A stretch of DNA of 64,000 nucleotides from Thermobispora bispora DSM 43833 (lineage in GTDB: Bacteria > Actinomycetota > Actinomycetes > Streptosporangiales > Streptosporangiaceae): positions 2,108,001 through 2,172,000 of the forward strand of contig NC_014165.1 in the NCBI RefSeq assembly GCF_000092645.1, in the 5' to 3' direction. A model generated the notes under the pieces. That model did not search any database. It was not told the DNA's origin and worked only from the letters and a program-made list of their open reading frames with translations. A program made the position numbers and the translations under genes. Below, one piece after another: positions 36,554-46,283 of this stretch (position 1 is the stretch's first letter; every line of letters starts with the position of its first letter).

Positions 36554-39046
36554 TCAGCCCACGGACGCCGGGCGGGACCGGCGCCGGGCGCGCACGGCCT
36601 TGTGCCCCGCGTCCACGGCGACCATGACCGGGATGGCGAGGGCGGCGAGGGCCCAGCCGCCCGGCGGCGGGAACGCGCCGCCCAGCAGCCGGGCCACCGG
36701 CGGGAAGCCGAGGAAGCACAGCAGGAGCACGGCCTCGGCCGCGATCGCCCAGAGCAGGAGCGGGTTGCCCCGCCAGGACAGCCGGCCGATCCATCGGGTC
36801 TCGCTGCGGCAGGCGAACGCGTTCGCGAACTGGGCCAGCACCACGGTGGTGAACGCGGTGCCGGAGGCCGCGGCGAGGAGGGACGGGCCCGGGTCGGCGC
36901 CGAAGGTCCAGCCGCCCAGGGTGAGCACGCCGAGGAACGCGGCCATCTCGGCGAGCGCCTGGGCGGGGCCGAGCACGCCGAAGACGCGGACGAGCAGCCG
37001 CCGGTCGATGAGGTCGCCCCGGGGCGCCCGGCCCCGCATGGTCCCCGGGTGCGCCGGCTCCGCGCCGAGGGCGAGCGCGGAGAGCAGGTCGGTGCCGATG
37101 TCGAGGGCGAGCACCTGGAGCACGCCGAGCGCGAGCGGGATCGACCCGCCGCTGAGCGCCCAGACCGCGAACGGGGTGAGCTCGGCCACGTTCGAGGTGA
37201 GGTGGTAGGTGAGGAACCGGCGCACGTTGGCGTAGGTGGCCCGGCCCAGCTCGACGGCGGCGACGATCGTGGCGAAGTGGTCGTCGAGCAGCACCAGGTC
37301 CGCGGCCTCCCGGGCGACGTCGGTGCCGGAAGCGCCCATGGCGACGCCGATGTCGGCCTCGCGCAGCGCGGGGCCGTCGTTGACCCCGTCGCCGGTCATC
37401 GCCACGACGTGGCCGCGCCCGCGGAGCGCGCGGGCGATGCGCAGCTTGTCCTCGGGGGTCACCCGGGCGACCACGACGCCGTCCCGGTCGAGCAGCTCGC
37501 CGAGCTCGCGGTCGCTGGCGGGGAACTCCGCGCCGGTGATGACGATGCTCTCCGGGCCGAGCAGGCCGACCTTCGCCGCGATGGCCTGGGCGGTGCCGGG
37601 GTGGTCGCCGGTGACCATGGCGAGCTTGATCCCGGCCGCCCGGCACTTCTCGATCGCCGCGGCGACGTCCTCCCGGGGCGGGTCCTCCAGGCCGACCAGG
37701 CCGAGCAGGGTGAGGTCGCGCTCCTCCTCCCCCCGGCCGCGGGCGACGGCGAGCACCCGCAGGCCCCGCTCGCTCATGGCGGCGAGCGCCTCCTCGGCGC
37801 CGGGGACCGGGGCGCAGAGCGGCAGCACCGAGTCCGGGGCGCCCTTGACGTGCAGCTCACCGCCGGCCACGGCGGAGGCGCGGCGGCGCTTCGGGTCGAA
37901 TGGGAAGCGCCGGGTGACCTCGGCGCCGAGGTCGCAGCCGAGGCGCATGGCCTCGGCGTGCAGGGCGGCCTCCATCGGGTCGCCCACCGCCTTCCATCCG
38001 CCGTCGTGCCGCACCATCCGGCCGGTCGAGCTGAACACGGCCGAGCGCAGCACCTCGGTGGCCGGGTGCCCGGCCGTCCAGACCTCGGCCACGGTCATCT
38101 CGTTGCGGGTGAGCGTGCCGGTCTTGTCGGTGCAGATGAACGTCGCCGAGCCGAGGGTCTCCACCGCCTCCAGGTGCCGGACGAGCGCGTTCCGGCCCGC
38201 CATCCGCTGCGCCGCCCGGGCGAGCGAGAGGGTGACGGTGGGCAGCAGCCCTTCGGGGACGAGCGCGACCGTGACGCCGAGGCCGAAGAGAAAGGCCATC
38301 TCCGCGGGCATGCCGAGCACCAGGGAGACCGCGAAGAGCGCGGCGCCGGCCCCGACCGCGATGATCGCCACCGTCCGCACGACCCGGCCGAGCTGGACCT
38401 CGAGCGGGTTGCGCGGCCGGGTGGCCTGCTCGGTGAGGGAGGCGATCGCGGCGAGGCGGGTGCGGGTCCCGGTCGCCACCACCACGCCCTCGGCCGCGCC
38501 CTCCACCACGAAGGTCCCGGCGAAGGCACGGTCGCCCGGCCCCGGCCGTACGGCGACGCTCTCCCCGGTCAGCATGGACTCGTCCACGGCGAGGCCGTGG
38601 ACCTCGGCGAGCTCCAGGTCGGCGGGGACGCGGTCGCCCGCCTCGAGCAGCACCACGTCGCCGGGGACGAGCTCGGCCGCGTCCACCACCGTGCGGCGGC
38701 CGTCCCGGCGGACCGTGACCCCGGCCGGGACGAGCTCGCGGAGCCGCTGCGCGGCCCGGTCGGCCCGGTACTCCTGGGCGAAGGCGAAGCCGCCGTTGAT
38801 GAGCACGATCACCACGATCGCCACGGCGAGCTGCGGCATCCCGGCGAGCAGGGCGAGCCCGGCCGCCGCCCACAGGAGGAGCGCGAAGAAGTGCACCATC
38901 TCCCGCAGCAGGAGCAGCACGGGGGACGCCCGCCGGGGCGGCGGCATCCGGTTCGGCCCGTGCTCGGCCAGCCGCCGCGCCGCCTCGGCCGAGGTCAGGC
39001 CGCGGGCCGGGTTCGGCGCTCCCCTGCTCATCTCCGGACCCGTCAC
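36554..39046 (-). CDS. P-type ATPase, Na+/K+-ATPase-like (P2C-type) cation pump
   Basis: 830 residues. Cation-ATPase N-terminal segment, M1-M2, actuator domain with ESMLTGESV (TGES), M4 with VPEGLLPTVTLSLA, phosphorylation loop CTDKTGTLTRNEMTV, nucleotide domain with KGAPDSV, hinge TGDGVNDGPALREADIG, and M6 ALDIGTDLLSALALG. The LEAVETLGS segment, PEGLL and LDIGTD motifs resemble animal Na+/K+-ATPases more than Ca2+ pumps, but the ion is not proven. GTG 39046 follows AGAGGG. It begins 18 bp after the hydrogenase protease gene, so it is probably the last gene of the hydrogenase operon. Confidence 0.93.
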   Translation of the reverse strand: MTGPEMSRGAPNPARGLTSAEAARRLAEHGPNRMPPPRRASPVLLLLREMVHFFALLLWAAAGLALLAGMPQLAVAIVVIVLINGGFAFAQEYRADRAAQRLRELVPAGVTVRRDGRRTVVDAAELVPGDVVLLEAGDRVPADLELAEVHGLAVDESMLTGESVAVRPGPGDRAFAGTFVVEGAAEGVVVATGTRTRLAAIASLTEQATRPRNPLEVQLGRVVRTVAIIAVGAGAALFAVSLVLGMPAEMAFLFGLGVTVALVPEGLLPTVTLSLARAAQRMAGRNALVRHLEAVETLGSATFICTDKTGTLTRNEMTVAEVWTAGHPATEVLRSAVFSSTGRMVRHDGGWKAVGDPMEAALHAEAMRLGCDLGAEVTRRFPFDPKRRRASAVAGGELHVKGAPDSVLPLCAPVPGAEEALAAMSERGLRVLAVARGRGEEERDLTLLGLVGLEDPPREDVAAAIEKCRAAGIKLAMVTGDHPGTAQAIAAKVGLLGPESIVITGAEFPASDRELGELLDRDGVVVARVTPEDKLRIARALRGRGHVVAMTGDGVNDGPALREADIGVAMGASGTDVAREAADLVLLDDHFATIVAAVELGRATYANVRRFLTYHLTSNVAELTPFAVWALSGGSIPLALGVLQVLALDIGTDLLSALALGAEPAHPGTMRGRAPRGDLIDRRLLVRVFGVLGPAQALAEMAAFLGVLTLGGWTFGADPGPSLLAAASGTAFTTVVLAQFANAFACRSETRWIGRLSWRGNPLLLWAIAAEAVLLLCFLGFPPVARLLGGAFPPPGGWALAALAIPVMVAVDAGHKAVRARRRSRPASVG

Positions 39047-39064
39047 CTCCTACCCTCTACCCTG

Positions 39065-39580
39065 TCACCGCGAACGCTCTCCCGCGGGCGTACGGCCCGG
39101 GCCGCACAGGGTGCGGGCCAGGTCGCGGGCGGTCCGGGCGGCCGCGGCGCGGACCGCCGGGCTCATCGCCGCGCCGATGGCGAAGCGCTCCCCCTCGATG
39201 CCGATGAGGAGCAGCTCCCCGGGCATGCGGCCGAGCGCGCGGCCCAGGCCGAGCGCGTCGGCGAGGCCGAGCGCGTGGGAGCTGTACCGCCACCCGGGCG
39301 CGGCGGCGGTCCCGGCCCACCGGTGCACGGTGCCGGGGGCCGCCCCGGTGCGGACCGCGTCGATCACGACCGCCAGGTCGGCGCCCGCCCAGACGTCGAT
39401 CAGCTCGGTGAGGTCCCCGCCCCCCTCCACGATCGCCACGCCCGGGGCGCCGCCGGCCGGGAGCTCTTCCCGCAGCACCCGGACCGTCTCCAGGCCCGCC
39501 CGGTCGTCGCCGCGCCAGTCGTTGCCGAGGCCGATCACCACGGTGCGGCCGGGCGCGGCCCGCTCACCCGAGGTCGACAT
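39065..39580 (-). CDS. [NiFe]-hydrogenase maturation protease (HycI/HyaD family)
   Basis: 171 residues. Cleaves the C-terminal peptide of the large subunit after nickel insertion. N-terminal [17 protein letters not shown] carries the family's Asp/Glu metal-binding position, DLAVVIDAV the second conserved Asp, and [11 protein letters not shown] the conserved histidine. ATG 39580 lies within the last codons of the large-subunit gene (17-nt overlap), so translation is coupled. Part of the beta-gamma-delta-alpha-protease operon. Confidence 0.92.
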   Translation of the reverse strand: MSTSGERAAPGRTVVIGLGNDWRGDDRAGLETVRVLREELPAGGAPGVAIVEGGGDLTELIDVWAGADLAVVIDAVRTGAAPGTVHRWAGTAAAPGWRYSSHALGLADALGLGRALGRMPGELLLIGIEGERFAIGAAMSPAVRAAAARTARDLARTLCGPGRTPAGERSR

Positions 39581-40850
39581 CGAGCCGCAGGAAGTGGGCC
39601 GAGCAGGAGATGCACGGGTCGTGGTTGCGGATCACGCGTTCGCAGAAGGCGGCGAGCTCCGGCTTGGGCAGGTGCAGCCGGGGCTCGATGAGCTCGCGCA
39701 GGTCCGCCTCGATCCGGGACTGGTTCTGCGCGGTGGGCGGCACGATGTCGGCCTCGGCGATCAGGCCCGCCTCGTCGATGCGGTACCGGTGGTAGAGGGT
39801 GCCGCGGGGCGCCTCGGTGGCGCCGTGGCCGACCCCGGGCCTCGGCTCCACGGGGATGTACGGGGCGTCCGGCTCCTCCAGGTGCTCCAGGATGCGGAGC
39901 GCCTCGTCGCAGGCGTGCACGACCTCCACGGCGCGCACCACGATGCTCTGGAACGGGTTGCGGCAGACCGGGCCGAGCCCCGCCTCCGCCGCGGCCTGGC
40001 GGGCGAGCGGGGAGAGCCGGTCGTGGTTGACGGCGTACCGGGCGAGCGGCCCGACCAGGTAGACGGTGCCGTCGAGCCGGGCGTGGAGCGCGGTGGAGTG
40101 CGGCACCTGCTCCTCGGTCACGTGCTCCGGCCACTCGGCCACGCCGAACGCGGTGCCGTCGGAGGTGGCGACCGTGCCGGAGAGGATGGCGTACTCCTCC
40201 GGGTGCCGCAGGGCCAGGAACCGGTAGCCGAGCTCGACGTCGGGGAAGTCGAACCCGGCCACCCAGGAGACGGTGGCGAGCGCGTCGTCGCGGGCGCGGC
40301 GGAGCAGCTCGGCGACCGGGGCGAGCTCCTTGCGGGTGGGCACCCGGTAGAAGCCGCCGACGCGGACGTTCACCGGGTGGATCGGCCGGCCGCCGATGAC
40401 GGCGACGAGCTCGTTGCCGGCCTTCTTGAGGGCGAGCCCGCGCTCCACGGCCTCCCGGTGGTCGGCGGCCATGGCGATCCCGCTGTCGTACCCGAGGAAG
40501 TCGGGCGCGTGCAGCAGGTGGATGTGGAGGGCGTGGGAGGCGATCCACTCGCCGTAGTAGAGGAGCAGCCGCAGGTCCCGCAGCGGCCCGGTCACCTCGG
40601 CGCCGCAGGCCGCCTCGATGGCCTGGCAGGCGCTCATCTGGTAGGCGATCGGGCAGATGCCGCAGATCCGGGCGGTGATGTCCGGCGGTTCGGTGTGGGC
40701 GCGGCCGCGCAGCAGCGCCTCGAAGAACCGCGGGGGCTCGTAGATGGTGAGCTCGAGCTCGGTGATGCGCCCGTCCCGGGCCCGGACCCGGAGGCCGCCC
40801 TCCCCCTCGACCCGGGACAGCGCGCCGATCCTGATCGTCTTATGCGTCAT
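39564..40850 (-). CDS. hydA: [NiFe]-hydrogenase large (alpha) subunit, group 3b type
   Basis: 428 residues, holds the Ni-Fe centre. Proximal motif RICGICP (Cys63, Cys66) and C-terminal DPCISCSAH (Cys413, Cys416), after which His419 marks the cleavage site, leaving a 9-residue peptide. The short DPCISCSAH form and gene order fit cytoplasmic NAD(P)-linked group 3b enzymes. ATG 40850 overlaps the end of the small-subunit gene by 11 bp. Both cysteine pairs and the cleavage signal are intact, so the enzyme should be functional. Confidence 0.95.
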   Translation of the reverse strand: MTHKTIRIGALSRVEGEGGLRVRARDGRITELELTIYEPPRFFEALLRGRAHTEPPDITARICGICPIAYQMSACQAIEAACGAEVTGPLRDLRLLLYYGEWIASHALHIHLLHAPDFLGYDSGIAMAADHREAVERGLALKKAGNELVAVIGGRPIHPVNVRVGGFYRVPTRKELAPVAELLRRARDDALATVSWVAGFDFPDVELGYRFLALRHPEEYAILSGTVATSDGTAFGVAEWPEHVTEEQVPHSTALHARLDGTVYLVGPLARYAVNHDRLSPLARQAAAEAGLGPVCRNPFQSIVVRAVEVVHACDEALRILEHLEEPDAPYIPVEPRPGVGHGATEAPRGTLYHRYRIDEAGLIAEADIVPPTAQNQSRIEADLRELIEPRLHLPKPELAAFCERVIRNHDPCISCSAHFLRLDVDLG

Positions 40851-41655
40851 CGCCGGTCTCCTCGGCGTCCTCCGCCGCCTGCCGGAAGTGCTCCTCGGTC
40901 GCGTTGAAGGTCCGGTGGACGCGTACCAGCTCGGCCGTGCCCATGCCGAGCTCGCGCAGCCGCCGGTTGAGCGACGGCGGGTTGGGGCTCTCCATGGGGC
41001 CGAAGCACCCGTAGCAGCCGCGGCCGTACGCCGGGCAGATCGCCCCGCAGCCCGCCTGGGTGATCGGCCCGAGGCAGGGCGTGCCGTGCGCGACCAGGAC
41101 GCAGGCGTTGCCGCGCAGCTTGCACTGCACGCAGACGCTGTGCGGGGGCACGACCGGCCGGCGGCCGGCGAGGAAGGCCGAGATCACCTCCAGGAGCTGG
41201 CCCCGGTCGATCGGGCAGCCGCGCAGCTCGAAGTCGACGGGGACGTGCGCGGAGACCGGGGACGAGCGCTCCAGGGCGGCGATGTGGTCCGGCCGGGCGT
41301 AGACCACGGAGGCGAACTCGCGCACGTCGGCGAAGTCGCGGAGCGCCTGGATGCCGCCGGCGGTGGCGCAGGCCCCGATGGTGACGAGCCGGCCGGACAC
41401 CCGCCGCACGTGCCGGATCCGGTCGACCTCCTCGGGGGTGGTGATCGACCCCTCCACCAGGGAGAGGTCGTAGGGGCCCTCGCCGGCCGCGCTGGACGCC
41501 TCGAGGAAGTAGGCGATCTCCACCTCGGCGGCGAGCGCGAGCAGCTCCTCCTCGCAGTCGAGCAGGGTGAGCTGGCAGCCGTCGCAGGAGGTGAACTTCC
41601 ACACGGCGAGCCGCGGGAGGCGCCTGGCGCGCCGGGCGGTCGCGGTTCCGGCCAT
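40840..41655 (-). CDS. hydD: [NiFe]-hydrogenase small (delta) subunit, group 3b type
   Basis: 271 residues, electron-transfer subunit. Proximal-cluster motif [15 protein letters not shown] (Cys24, Cys27), then [12 protein letters not shown], and a C-terminal cysteine series ([43 protein letters not shown]) for proximal, medial and distal [4Fe-4S] clusters. No twin-arginine signal, so cytoplasmic. ATG 41655 shares one base with the previous stop and has GAGGGAG five bases upstream. Confidence 0.94.
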   Translation of the reverse strand: MAGTATARRARRLPRLAVWKFTSCDGCQLTLLDCEEELLALAAEVEIAYFLEASSAAGEGPYDLSLVEGSITTPEEVDRIRHVRRVSGRLVTIGACATAGGIQALRDFADVREFASVVYARPDHIAALERSSPVSAHVPVDFELRGCPIDRGQLLEVISAFLAGRRPVVPPHSVCVQCKLRGNACVLVAHGTPCLGPITQAGCGAICPAYGRGCYGCFGPMESPNPPSLNRRLRELGMGTAELVRVHRTFNATEEHFRQAAEDAEETGDDA

Positions 41656-42518
41656 CACAGCTCCCTCACGGTCAGCAGCCGGGCCACCCGGTCGTACGGC
41701 AGGACCGGGCCGTCGAGGCAGATGAAGTAGGGGCCGAGCTGGCAGTGGCCGCACCGCCCGACCCCGCACTTCATGTTCCGCTCCAGCGAGAGGCTCACCC
41801 GCTCCGGGGCGACCCCGCGGCGGACGAGCTCCTCGGCCGTGGCGTACATCATCGGCTCGGGCCCGCAGACGAAGGCGTGCGTGTCGCGCGGCTCGTAGAC
41901 GATCCGGTCGAGCAGCCGGGTGACGAGCCCCACGTGGCCGGTCCACCCCTCGTCCGGGTGGTCCACGGTGACCCGCACGTCGATGCCGTGCCGGTCGCGC
42001 CAGCGGTCGAGCTCCCGCGGGTAGAGCAGGGTCTTCGGCACCTGGGCGCCGACGATCACGCTCACCCGGCCGTATCGGGACCGGTGCGCGGCGAGCTCCC
42101 GGATCACCGGGCGCAGCGGGGCGAGGCCGAGGCCGCCCGCGGCCACGACCACGTCCCGGCCCGCCGCGGCGGTCAGGTCGAACCCCGTGCCGTACGGCCC
42201 GCGCACGCCCACGAGGTCGCCCGGCCGCATGCGGCACAGGGCGGTGCTCACCGCGCCGACCGCGCGGATCGTCTGGACGAGGCCGCCCGAGCGCGCCCGG
42301 CCGCTGATCGAGACCGGGATCTCCCCGACGCCGGGGGCGTAGAGCATGGTGAACTGCCCTGGGGTGAACGGCGGGCAGGCCCCGGTGACCGGGGTGAGGG
42401 TGAGCGTCACGGTGTCGGACCGTTCGGCCACCCGGGAGCGCACCCGGTACGGCACGGGCGTGAGCGGGTGCGGCCCGGAGCGGGGCGCGGGCGGTTCGGT
42501 GGCCGGGATGGGTGTCAT
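41655..42518 (-). CDS. hydG: Hydrogenase gamma subunit, FAD/NAD(P)-binding reductase
   Basis: 287 residues, ferredoxin-NADP reductase fold. FAD domain (about 20-115), NAD(P) domain starting [15 protein letters not shown] (about 133) with [15 protein letters not shown], and a C-terminal [2Fe-2S] motif [15 protein letters not shown]...C. Passes electrons between the beta-subunit clusters and NAD(P)H. ATG 42518 shares one base with the beta-subunit stop (TGATG), so translation is coupled. Also resembles anaerobic sulfite reductase subunit B, but the operon settles its role. Confidence 0.93.
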   Translation of the reverse strand: MTPIPATEPPAPRSGPHPLTPVPYRVRSRVAERSDTVTLTLTPVTGACPPFTPGQFTMLYAPGVGEIPVSISGRARSGGLVQTIRAVGAVSTALCRMRPGDLVGVRGPYGTGFDLTAAAGRDVVVAAGGLGLAPLRPVIRELAAHRSRYGRVSVIVGAQVPKTLLYPRELDRWRDRHGIDVRVTVDHPDEGWTGHVGLVTRLLDRIVYEPRDTHAFVCGPEPMMYATAEELVRRGVAPERVSLSLERNMKCGVGRCGHCQLGPYFICLDGPVLPYDRVARLLTVREL

Positions 42519-43588
42519 CACAGGTTCGCCAGCTCCTCGGTGACGTCGATGCCGACCGGGCACCAGGTGATGCAGCGGCCGCAGCCCACGCAGCCGTACA
42601 CGCCGAACTGGTCGTACCAGGTGGAGAACTTGTGGGTGAGCCACTGGCGGTAGCGGGCCGCGGACGACCGGCGCACCGGGGTGCCGCCGAGCTCGGTGAA
42701 GCCGAGGGTGAAGCAGGAGTCCCAGACCTCGGTGCGCTCCGCCGTGCCCGTGCCGGGCACGGTGGCGTCCTCCACGGTGCTGCAGAAGCACGTGGGGCAG
42801 ACCATGGTGCAGTTGGCGCAGGTGAGGCAGCGCGCCCCGACGTCCTGCCAGCGGGGCGAGTCGTGCGCGCTCGCCACCCGCTCCTTCATGCCGTCCGTGT
42901 CGACCCGGCGGCCCATCCGCGCCGCGCAGCCGCGGACCGCCTCCTCCGCGGCGGCGCGGTCGCCCGGCCCGGCCGGGGTGGCGGGCAGCGTGCCGAGGAC
43001 GGCGGCGCCGCGCTCGCTGCCCGGCTCGGCGAGGAACCGGTGGGGCGCGGTCAGCTCGGTGAGCGCCAGGTCGAAGCCGGTGGTGGCCCGCGGCCCGGTC
43101 CCCATGGAGGCGCAGAAGCAGGTCCCGCCCGGGACCGTGCAGTTCACCGCGATCAGGAACAGCGCCTCCCGCCGGGCGCGGTAGTCGGGGTCGGGGTACC
43201 GCCCGCGGAGGTAGACCCGGTCGAGCACGTCGAGGGCGGCGAGGTCACAGGCCCGGACCCCGATCAGGGCGATCGCCGGGGCCTGGGGCTCGGCCTCCTC
43301 GACCGTCCCGTCCCGCAGGCGGAACAGGATGCGCCGGGGCGGGCGGAGGATGCGCTTGATCGAGTCGGGGGAGGCGGCGAAACCGAACACCGTGTCGCCG
43401 CCGCGCCGGGTGAGCCGGTACTCCCCCGGGGCCTGCTCGTCGGCCCAGCCCTGGGGCAGCTCGGCCGCGGTGGTGATCTCCTCGAACCGGATCACGCCGT
43501 CCCGCGCCACGGGGCCGACGACCGCGAACCCCTGCGCGCGCAGCGCGGCGATGAGCGGGTCGAGCGTGTCGAGCACGACGGCGTCCAT
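42518..43588 (-). CDS. hydB: Hydrogenase beta subunit, iron-sulfur protein
   Basis: 356 residues. An N-terminal domain found in hydrogenase beta subunits and AsrA (GYEYRL-like segment; [17 protein letters not shown]), [10 protein letters not shown], and a cysteine-containing [13 protein letters not shown]. Two ferredoxin-type [4Fe-4S] motifs close the protein: [16 protein letters not shown] (about 256-271) and [14 protein letters not shown] (about 330-343). ATG 43588 follows GGAGGT at ideal spacing. First gene of the operon, as in Pyrococcus hydBGDA. Confidence 0.93.
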   Translation of the reverse strand: MDAVVLDTLDPLIAALRAQGFAVVGPVARDGVIRFEEITTAAELPQGWADEQAPGEYRLTRRGGDTVFGFAASPDSIKRILRPPRRILFRLRDGTVEEAEPQAPAIALIGVRACDLAALDVLDRVYLRGRYPDPDYRARREALFLIAVNCTVPGGTCFCASMGTGPRATTGFDLALTELTAPHRFLAEPGSERGAAVLGTLPATPAGPGDRAAAEEAVRGCAARMGRRVDTDGMKERVASAHDSPRWQDVGARCLTCANCTMVCPTCFCSTVEDATVPGTGTAERTEVWDSCFTLGFTELGGTPVRRSSAARYRQWLTHKFSTWYDQFGVYGCVGCGRCITWCPVGIDVTEELANL

Positions 43589-43702
43589 GGCCGCACCTCC
43601 CCTGGTCAGGCCGGGCCGCCGCCCGGCCCGCCCACCAGGCCCGATGACGGCATGGCCGCCACCGCCGCCGGGCGGCCGGGGCGTACGGCGGGACCGATTG
43701 CG

Positions 43703-43708
43703 ATGCTA
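43703..43708 (-). promoter_or_regulatory. Candidate -10 box of the hydrogenase operon (TAGCAT)
   Basis: TAGCAT on the minus strand, about 115 bp before hydB. It is the clearest TANNNT match in the 265-bp gap between hydB and the acyl-CoA dehydrogenase gene; no good -35 is seen. Confidence 0.35.
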
Positions 43709-43743
43709 TCCCCCGGGGGGCGGACAGACCCGGATTCAGGGGG

Positions 43744-43757
43744 GTGATCGTCCTCAC
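43744..43757. promoter_or_regulatory. CRP/FNR-like palindrome GTGA-N6-TCAC upstream of hydB
   Basis: GTGATCGTCCTCAC matches the core of CRP/FNR-family sites and is centred about 54 bp upstream of the start predicted from TAGCAT. The outer T and A of the full consensus are missing. Confidence 0.35.
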
Positions 43758-43853
43758 GGGGCCCGTGGGCCGGCCGGCGGGAGCGGCGGCGCCGGCCGGC
43801 CGCGGTGGGCCCGCGCCCAGGCCCCGTCGATCCGGGGCGGGCCCAGGCACTGG

Positions 43854-45065
43854 TCAGCGCACGGGCAGGCCGGTCACCGCCCGGCCGATGATCAGGCGCT
43901 GGATCTCGCTCGTCCCCTCGAAGATGGTGAAGATCTTGGCGTCCCGGTGCCACCGCTCCACCGGGTGCTCCCGCGTGTACCCGGCGCCGCCGAGGATCTG
44001 GATGGCCTGCTCGGTGACCCAGACCGCGGTCTCACCCGCGACCAGCTTGCTCATCGACCCCTCGGCCTGGGTGAACGGCTTGCCCTGCCGGGCCATCCAG
44101 GCGGCCCGCCAGGTCATGAGCCGGGCCATGTCGATCCGCGCGGCCATGTCGGCGAGGAGGAAGGCGATCGCCTGGTTCTCGCCGATCTTGCGGCCGAACT
44201 GCTCCCGCTCCTTGGCGTAGTCGCGGGCGTACTCGTACGCCGCCCGGGCGATGCCCACGGCCATGGCCGCCACCTGGGGCCGGGTCGTCTCGAACGTGCG
44301 CATCGCCGCCTGCCCGCCGGCCCGCTGGCCGGCGCGGACCCGGGCGAGCCGCTCGTCGAGCTTCTCCTTGCCGCCGAGCAGGCAGCGGCCGGGCACCCGC
44401 ACGTTGTCGAGGATCACCTCGGCGGTGTGCGAGGCGCGGATCCCGTGCTTCTTGAACTTCTGGCCCTGGGAGAGCCCCTTGGTCCCCGGCGGCACCACGA
44501 ACGAGGCCTGGCCCCGGGCGCCGAGCGACGGGTCGACCGACGCGACGATCACGTGCACGTTCGCGATCCCGCCGTTGGTGGCCCAGGTCTTCACCCCGTT
44601 GAGGACCCATTCGTCCTTGGCCTCGTCGTACACGGCCCGGGTCCGGATGGCGCCGACGTCGCTGCCCGCGTCGGGCTCGGACGCGCAGAAGGCGCCGAGC
44701 TTCACGTCACCGGGGCTGCCGAACATCTCGGGCAGCCACTCCCCCATCTGCTCGGGGGTCCCGTTCGCCGCGACCGCGGCCGCGGCGAGCCCGGTGCCGA
44801 CGATCGAGAGCCCGATGCCCGCGTCGCCCCAGAAGAGCTCCTCGAACGCGACGGGGAGGCCGAGACCGGTCTCCTCGAACCACTGCTGGGCGAAGAAGTC
44901 GAGCGAGTACAGGCCGATCTTGGCCGCCTCCTCGATGATCGGCCACGGCGTCTCCTCGCGCTCGTCCCATTCGGCGGCGGCGGGGCGGACCACGTCCCGC
45001 GCGAACTCGTGCACCCAGTCGCGAACCTGGCGGACGTCCTCGCTCAACTCCAGGCTGAAGGTCAC
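43854..45065 (-). CDS. Acyl-CoA dehydrogenase
   Basis: 403 residues, complete FAD-dependent acyl-CoA dehydrogenase. N-terminal helical domain, beta domain with LGAFCASEPDAGSDVGAI and TWATNGGIANVHVIVA, and C-terminal domain with REQFGRKIGENQAIAF. The QILGGAGYTREHPVERWHRDAKIFTIFEGTSEIQ segment holds the catalytic-base region (FEGTSEIQ, probable Glu). Substrate chain length cannot be set. GTG 45065 follows AGAGAGGAG. A perfect dyad lies between the start and gpgS, suggesting local repression. Confidence 0.93.
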   Translation of the reverse strand: MTFSLELSEDVRQVRDWVHEFARDVVRPAAAEWDEREETPWPIIEEAAKIGLYSLDFFAQQWFEETGLGLPVAFEELFWGDAGIGLSIVGTGLAAAAVAANGTPEQMGEWLPEMFGSPGDVKLGAFCASEPDAGSDVGAIRTRAVYDEAKDEWVLNGVKTWATNGGIANVHVIVASVDPSLGARGQASFVVPPGTKGLSQGQKFKKHGIRASHTAEVILDNVRVPGRCLLGGKEKLDERLARVRAGQRAGGQAAMRTFETTRPQVAAMAVGIARAAYEYARDYAKEREQFGRKIGENQAIAFLLADMAARIDMARLMTWRAAWMARQGKPFTQAEGSMSKLVAGETAVWVTEQAIQILGGAGYTREHPVERWHRDAKIFTIFEGTSEIQRLIIGRAVTGLPVR

Positions 45066-45081
45066 CGCGCGCTCCTCTCTG

Positions 45082-45100
45082 GTGTTACCAACGGTAACAC
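45082..45100. promoter_or_regulatory. Perfect palindromic operator GTGTTACC-AAC-GGTAACAC
   Basis: Eight-bp arms with 3-bp centre, 17 bp upstream of the acyl-CoA dehydrogenase start and touching the gpgS stop codon. It has no U-run and falls at a promoter position, so a TetR- or GntR-like operator is more likely than a terminator. No regulator gene is adjacent. Confidence 0.6.
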
Positions 45101-45101
45101 T

Positions 45102-46094
45102 TTAGAGCGCGAACCTGGGCGGGTTGAAGCTCCGGGAGGCGTACTGCGGGATCGTCACCATCGGTGGCCGCTCGGCCACGCCGATGTTCCGCACCACCGG
45201 GAGGTGGCCGGAGGGACCGCGCTCGAACTGCGTGAGCAGCGGCGACGGCGGCTGGACCGGGATGATCCGATCCTGGCGCTCCAGCCGGAGCCAGGCGGTG
45301 TGCAGGATCTGCCCGGCCATGCTGCCGAGCGCCTTGGCCGACTGGTGGGAGTGCACCCGGCTGCCGAGGTCGACCTGGGCGAGCGCGTCGAGCCCGACCA
45401 GGTCCAGCAGGTCGATGAGGAGCCCCAGCTCGACGCCGTACCCGGTGACGAACGGCACCCGCTCCAGGGCCCAGCGCCGGCCCGCGTACTCCCCGGCGAG
45501 CGGCTGGACGAACCCGGCGAGCTCCGGCCAGTGCATGTTGAGCAGCGGCCGCGCCACCAGCTCGGTCACCCGGCCGCCCCCGGTGGCCGCGTGCTCCGGC
45601 GACCCGATCAGCGGGCGGTCGTAGCACCCTTTGACGTACGCCACCGACGAGTCGGCGAGCAGCGGGCCGACCAGGCCGCTCACGAACGAGGAGCGGAACT
45701 CCCGCAGGTCGGCGTCGATGAAGACGACCAGCTCGCCGGTGGTGACCGCGAGCGCCTTCCACAGGGCCTCGCCCTTGCCGTCGTACTCCGGCCCGCCGAG
45801 CTCGGGCAGGATGTCGTCCTGCGCGATCACGGTCGCGCCCGCCTCCGTGGCCCGGAGCGCGGTGTCGTCGGTGGAGCGGGAGTCGATCACGACGAGCTCG
45901 TCGACCAGCGGAACCGCCTCCATGAGATCGCGCCGGATCGCGGACACGATCTCCCCCACGGTCTCGGCCTCGTTCCGCGCCGGGAGCACCACGCTGATCG
46001 TGGTGTTCCCCTTCGCCGCCATCAGGGTGCTCACCGGCCAGTCGGCCGCCGACGACGTCCGGAGGGCCAGCCACGCCTCCACCTCAGGCAGCAC
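45102..46094 (-). CDS. gpgS: Glucosyl-3-phosphoglycerate synthase (GpgS)
   Basis: 330 residues, GT-A fold glycosyltransferase. Makes glucosyl-3-phosphoglycerate, precursor of methylglucose lipopolysaccharide or glucosylglycerate. NTTISVVLPARNEAETVGEI (nucleotide-sugar binding), VVIDSRSTDDT, and FIDADL with the metal-binding DAD, then FVTGYGVELGLLIDL. C-terminal acceptor region RVHSHQSAKALG. GTG 46094 follows GGGGGAGG. In M. tuberculosis gpgS neighbours folP2; here they are 13 kb apart. Confidence 0.93.
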   Translation of the reverse strand: MLPEVEAWLALRTSSAADWPVSTLMAAKGNTTISVVLPARNEAETVGEIVSAIRRDLMEAVPLVDELVVIDSRSTDDTALRATEAGATVIAQDDILPELGGPEYDGKGEALWKALAVTTGELVVFIDADLREFRSSFVSGLVGPLLADSSVAYVKGCYDRPLIGSPEHAATGGGRVTELVARPLLNMHWPELAGFVQPLAGEYAGRRWALERVPFVTGYGVELGLLIDLLDLVGLDALAQVDLGSRVHSHQSAKALGSMAGQILHTAWLRLERQDRIIPVQPPSPLLTQFERGPSGHLPVVRNIGVAERPPMVTIPQYASRSFNPPRFAL

Positions 46095-46283
46095 GAAGGC
46101 CTCCCCCTTCGTCCAGATCGTGCATTGCCATCACGATAGGCGCATGGTCGCGCCGGATGGCCGCGGCACCGTACCACCCGGGGGTACCCGGCGCGGGTGA
46201 CGCGCGGGTGAACGCCGGTCGCCCAGTGCGGGTCGATCCGGTGGCCGCGCGGGGCCGGCGGCCGCCGCCCGGCGGCCCGGCCG

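Noticed and set aside
45082-45100. Palindrome as a gpgS terminator
   Set aside because: Only 8 bp of stem, no U-run, and it sits at the promoter position of the next gene, so operator is preferred.
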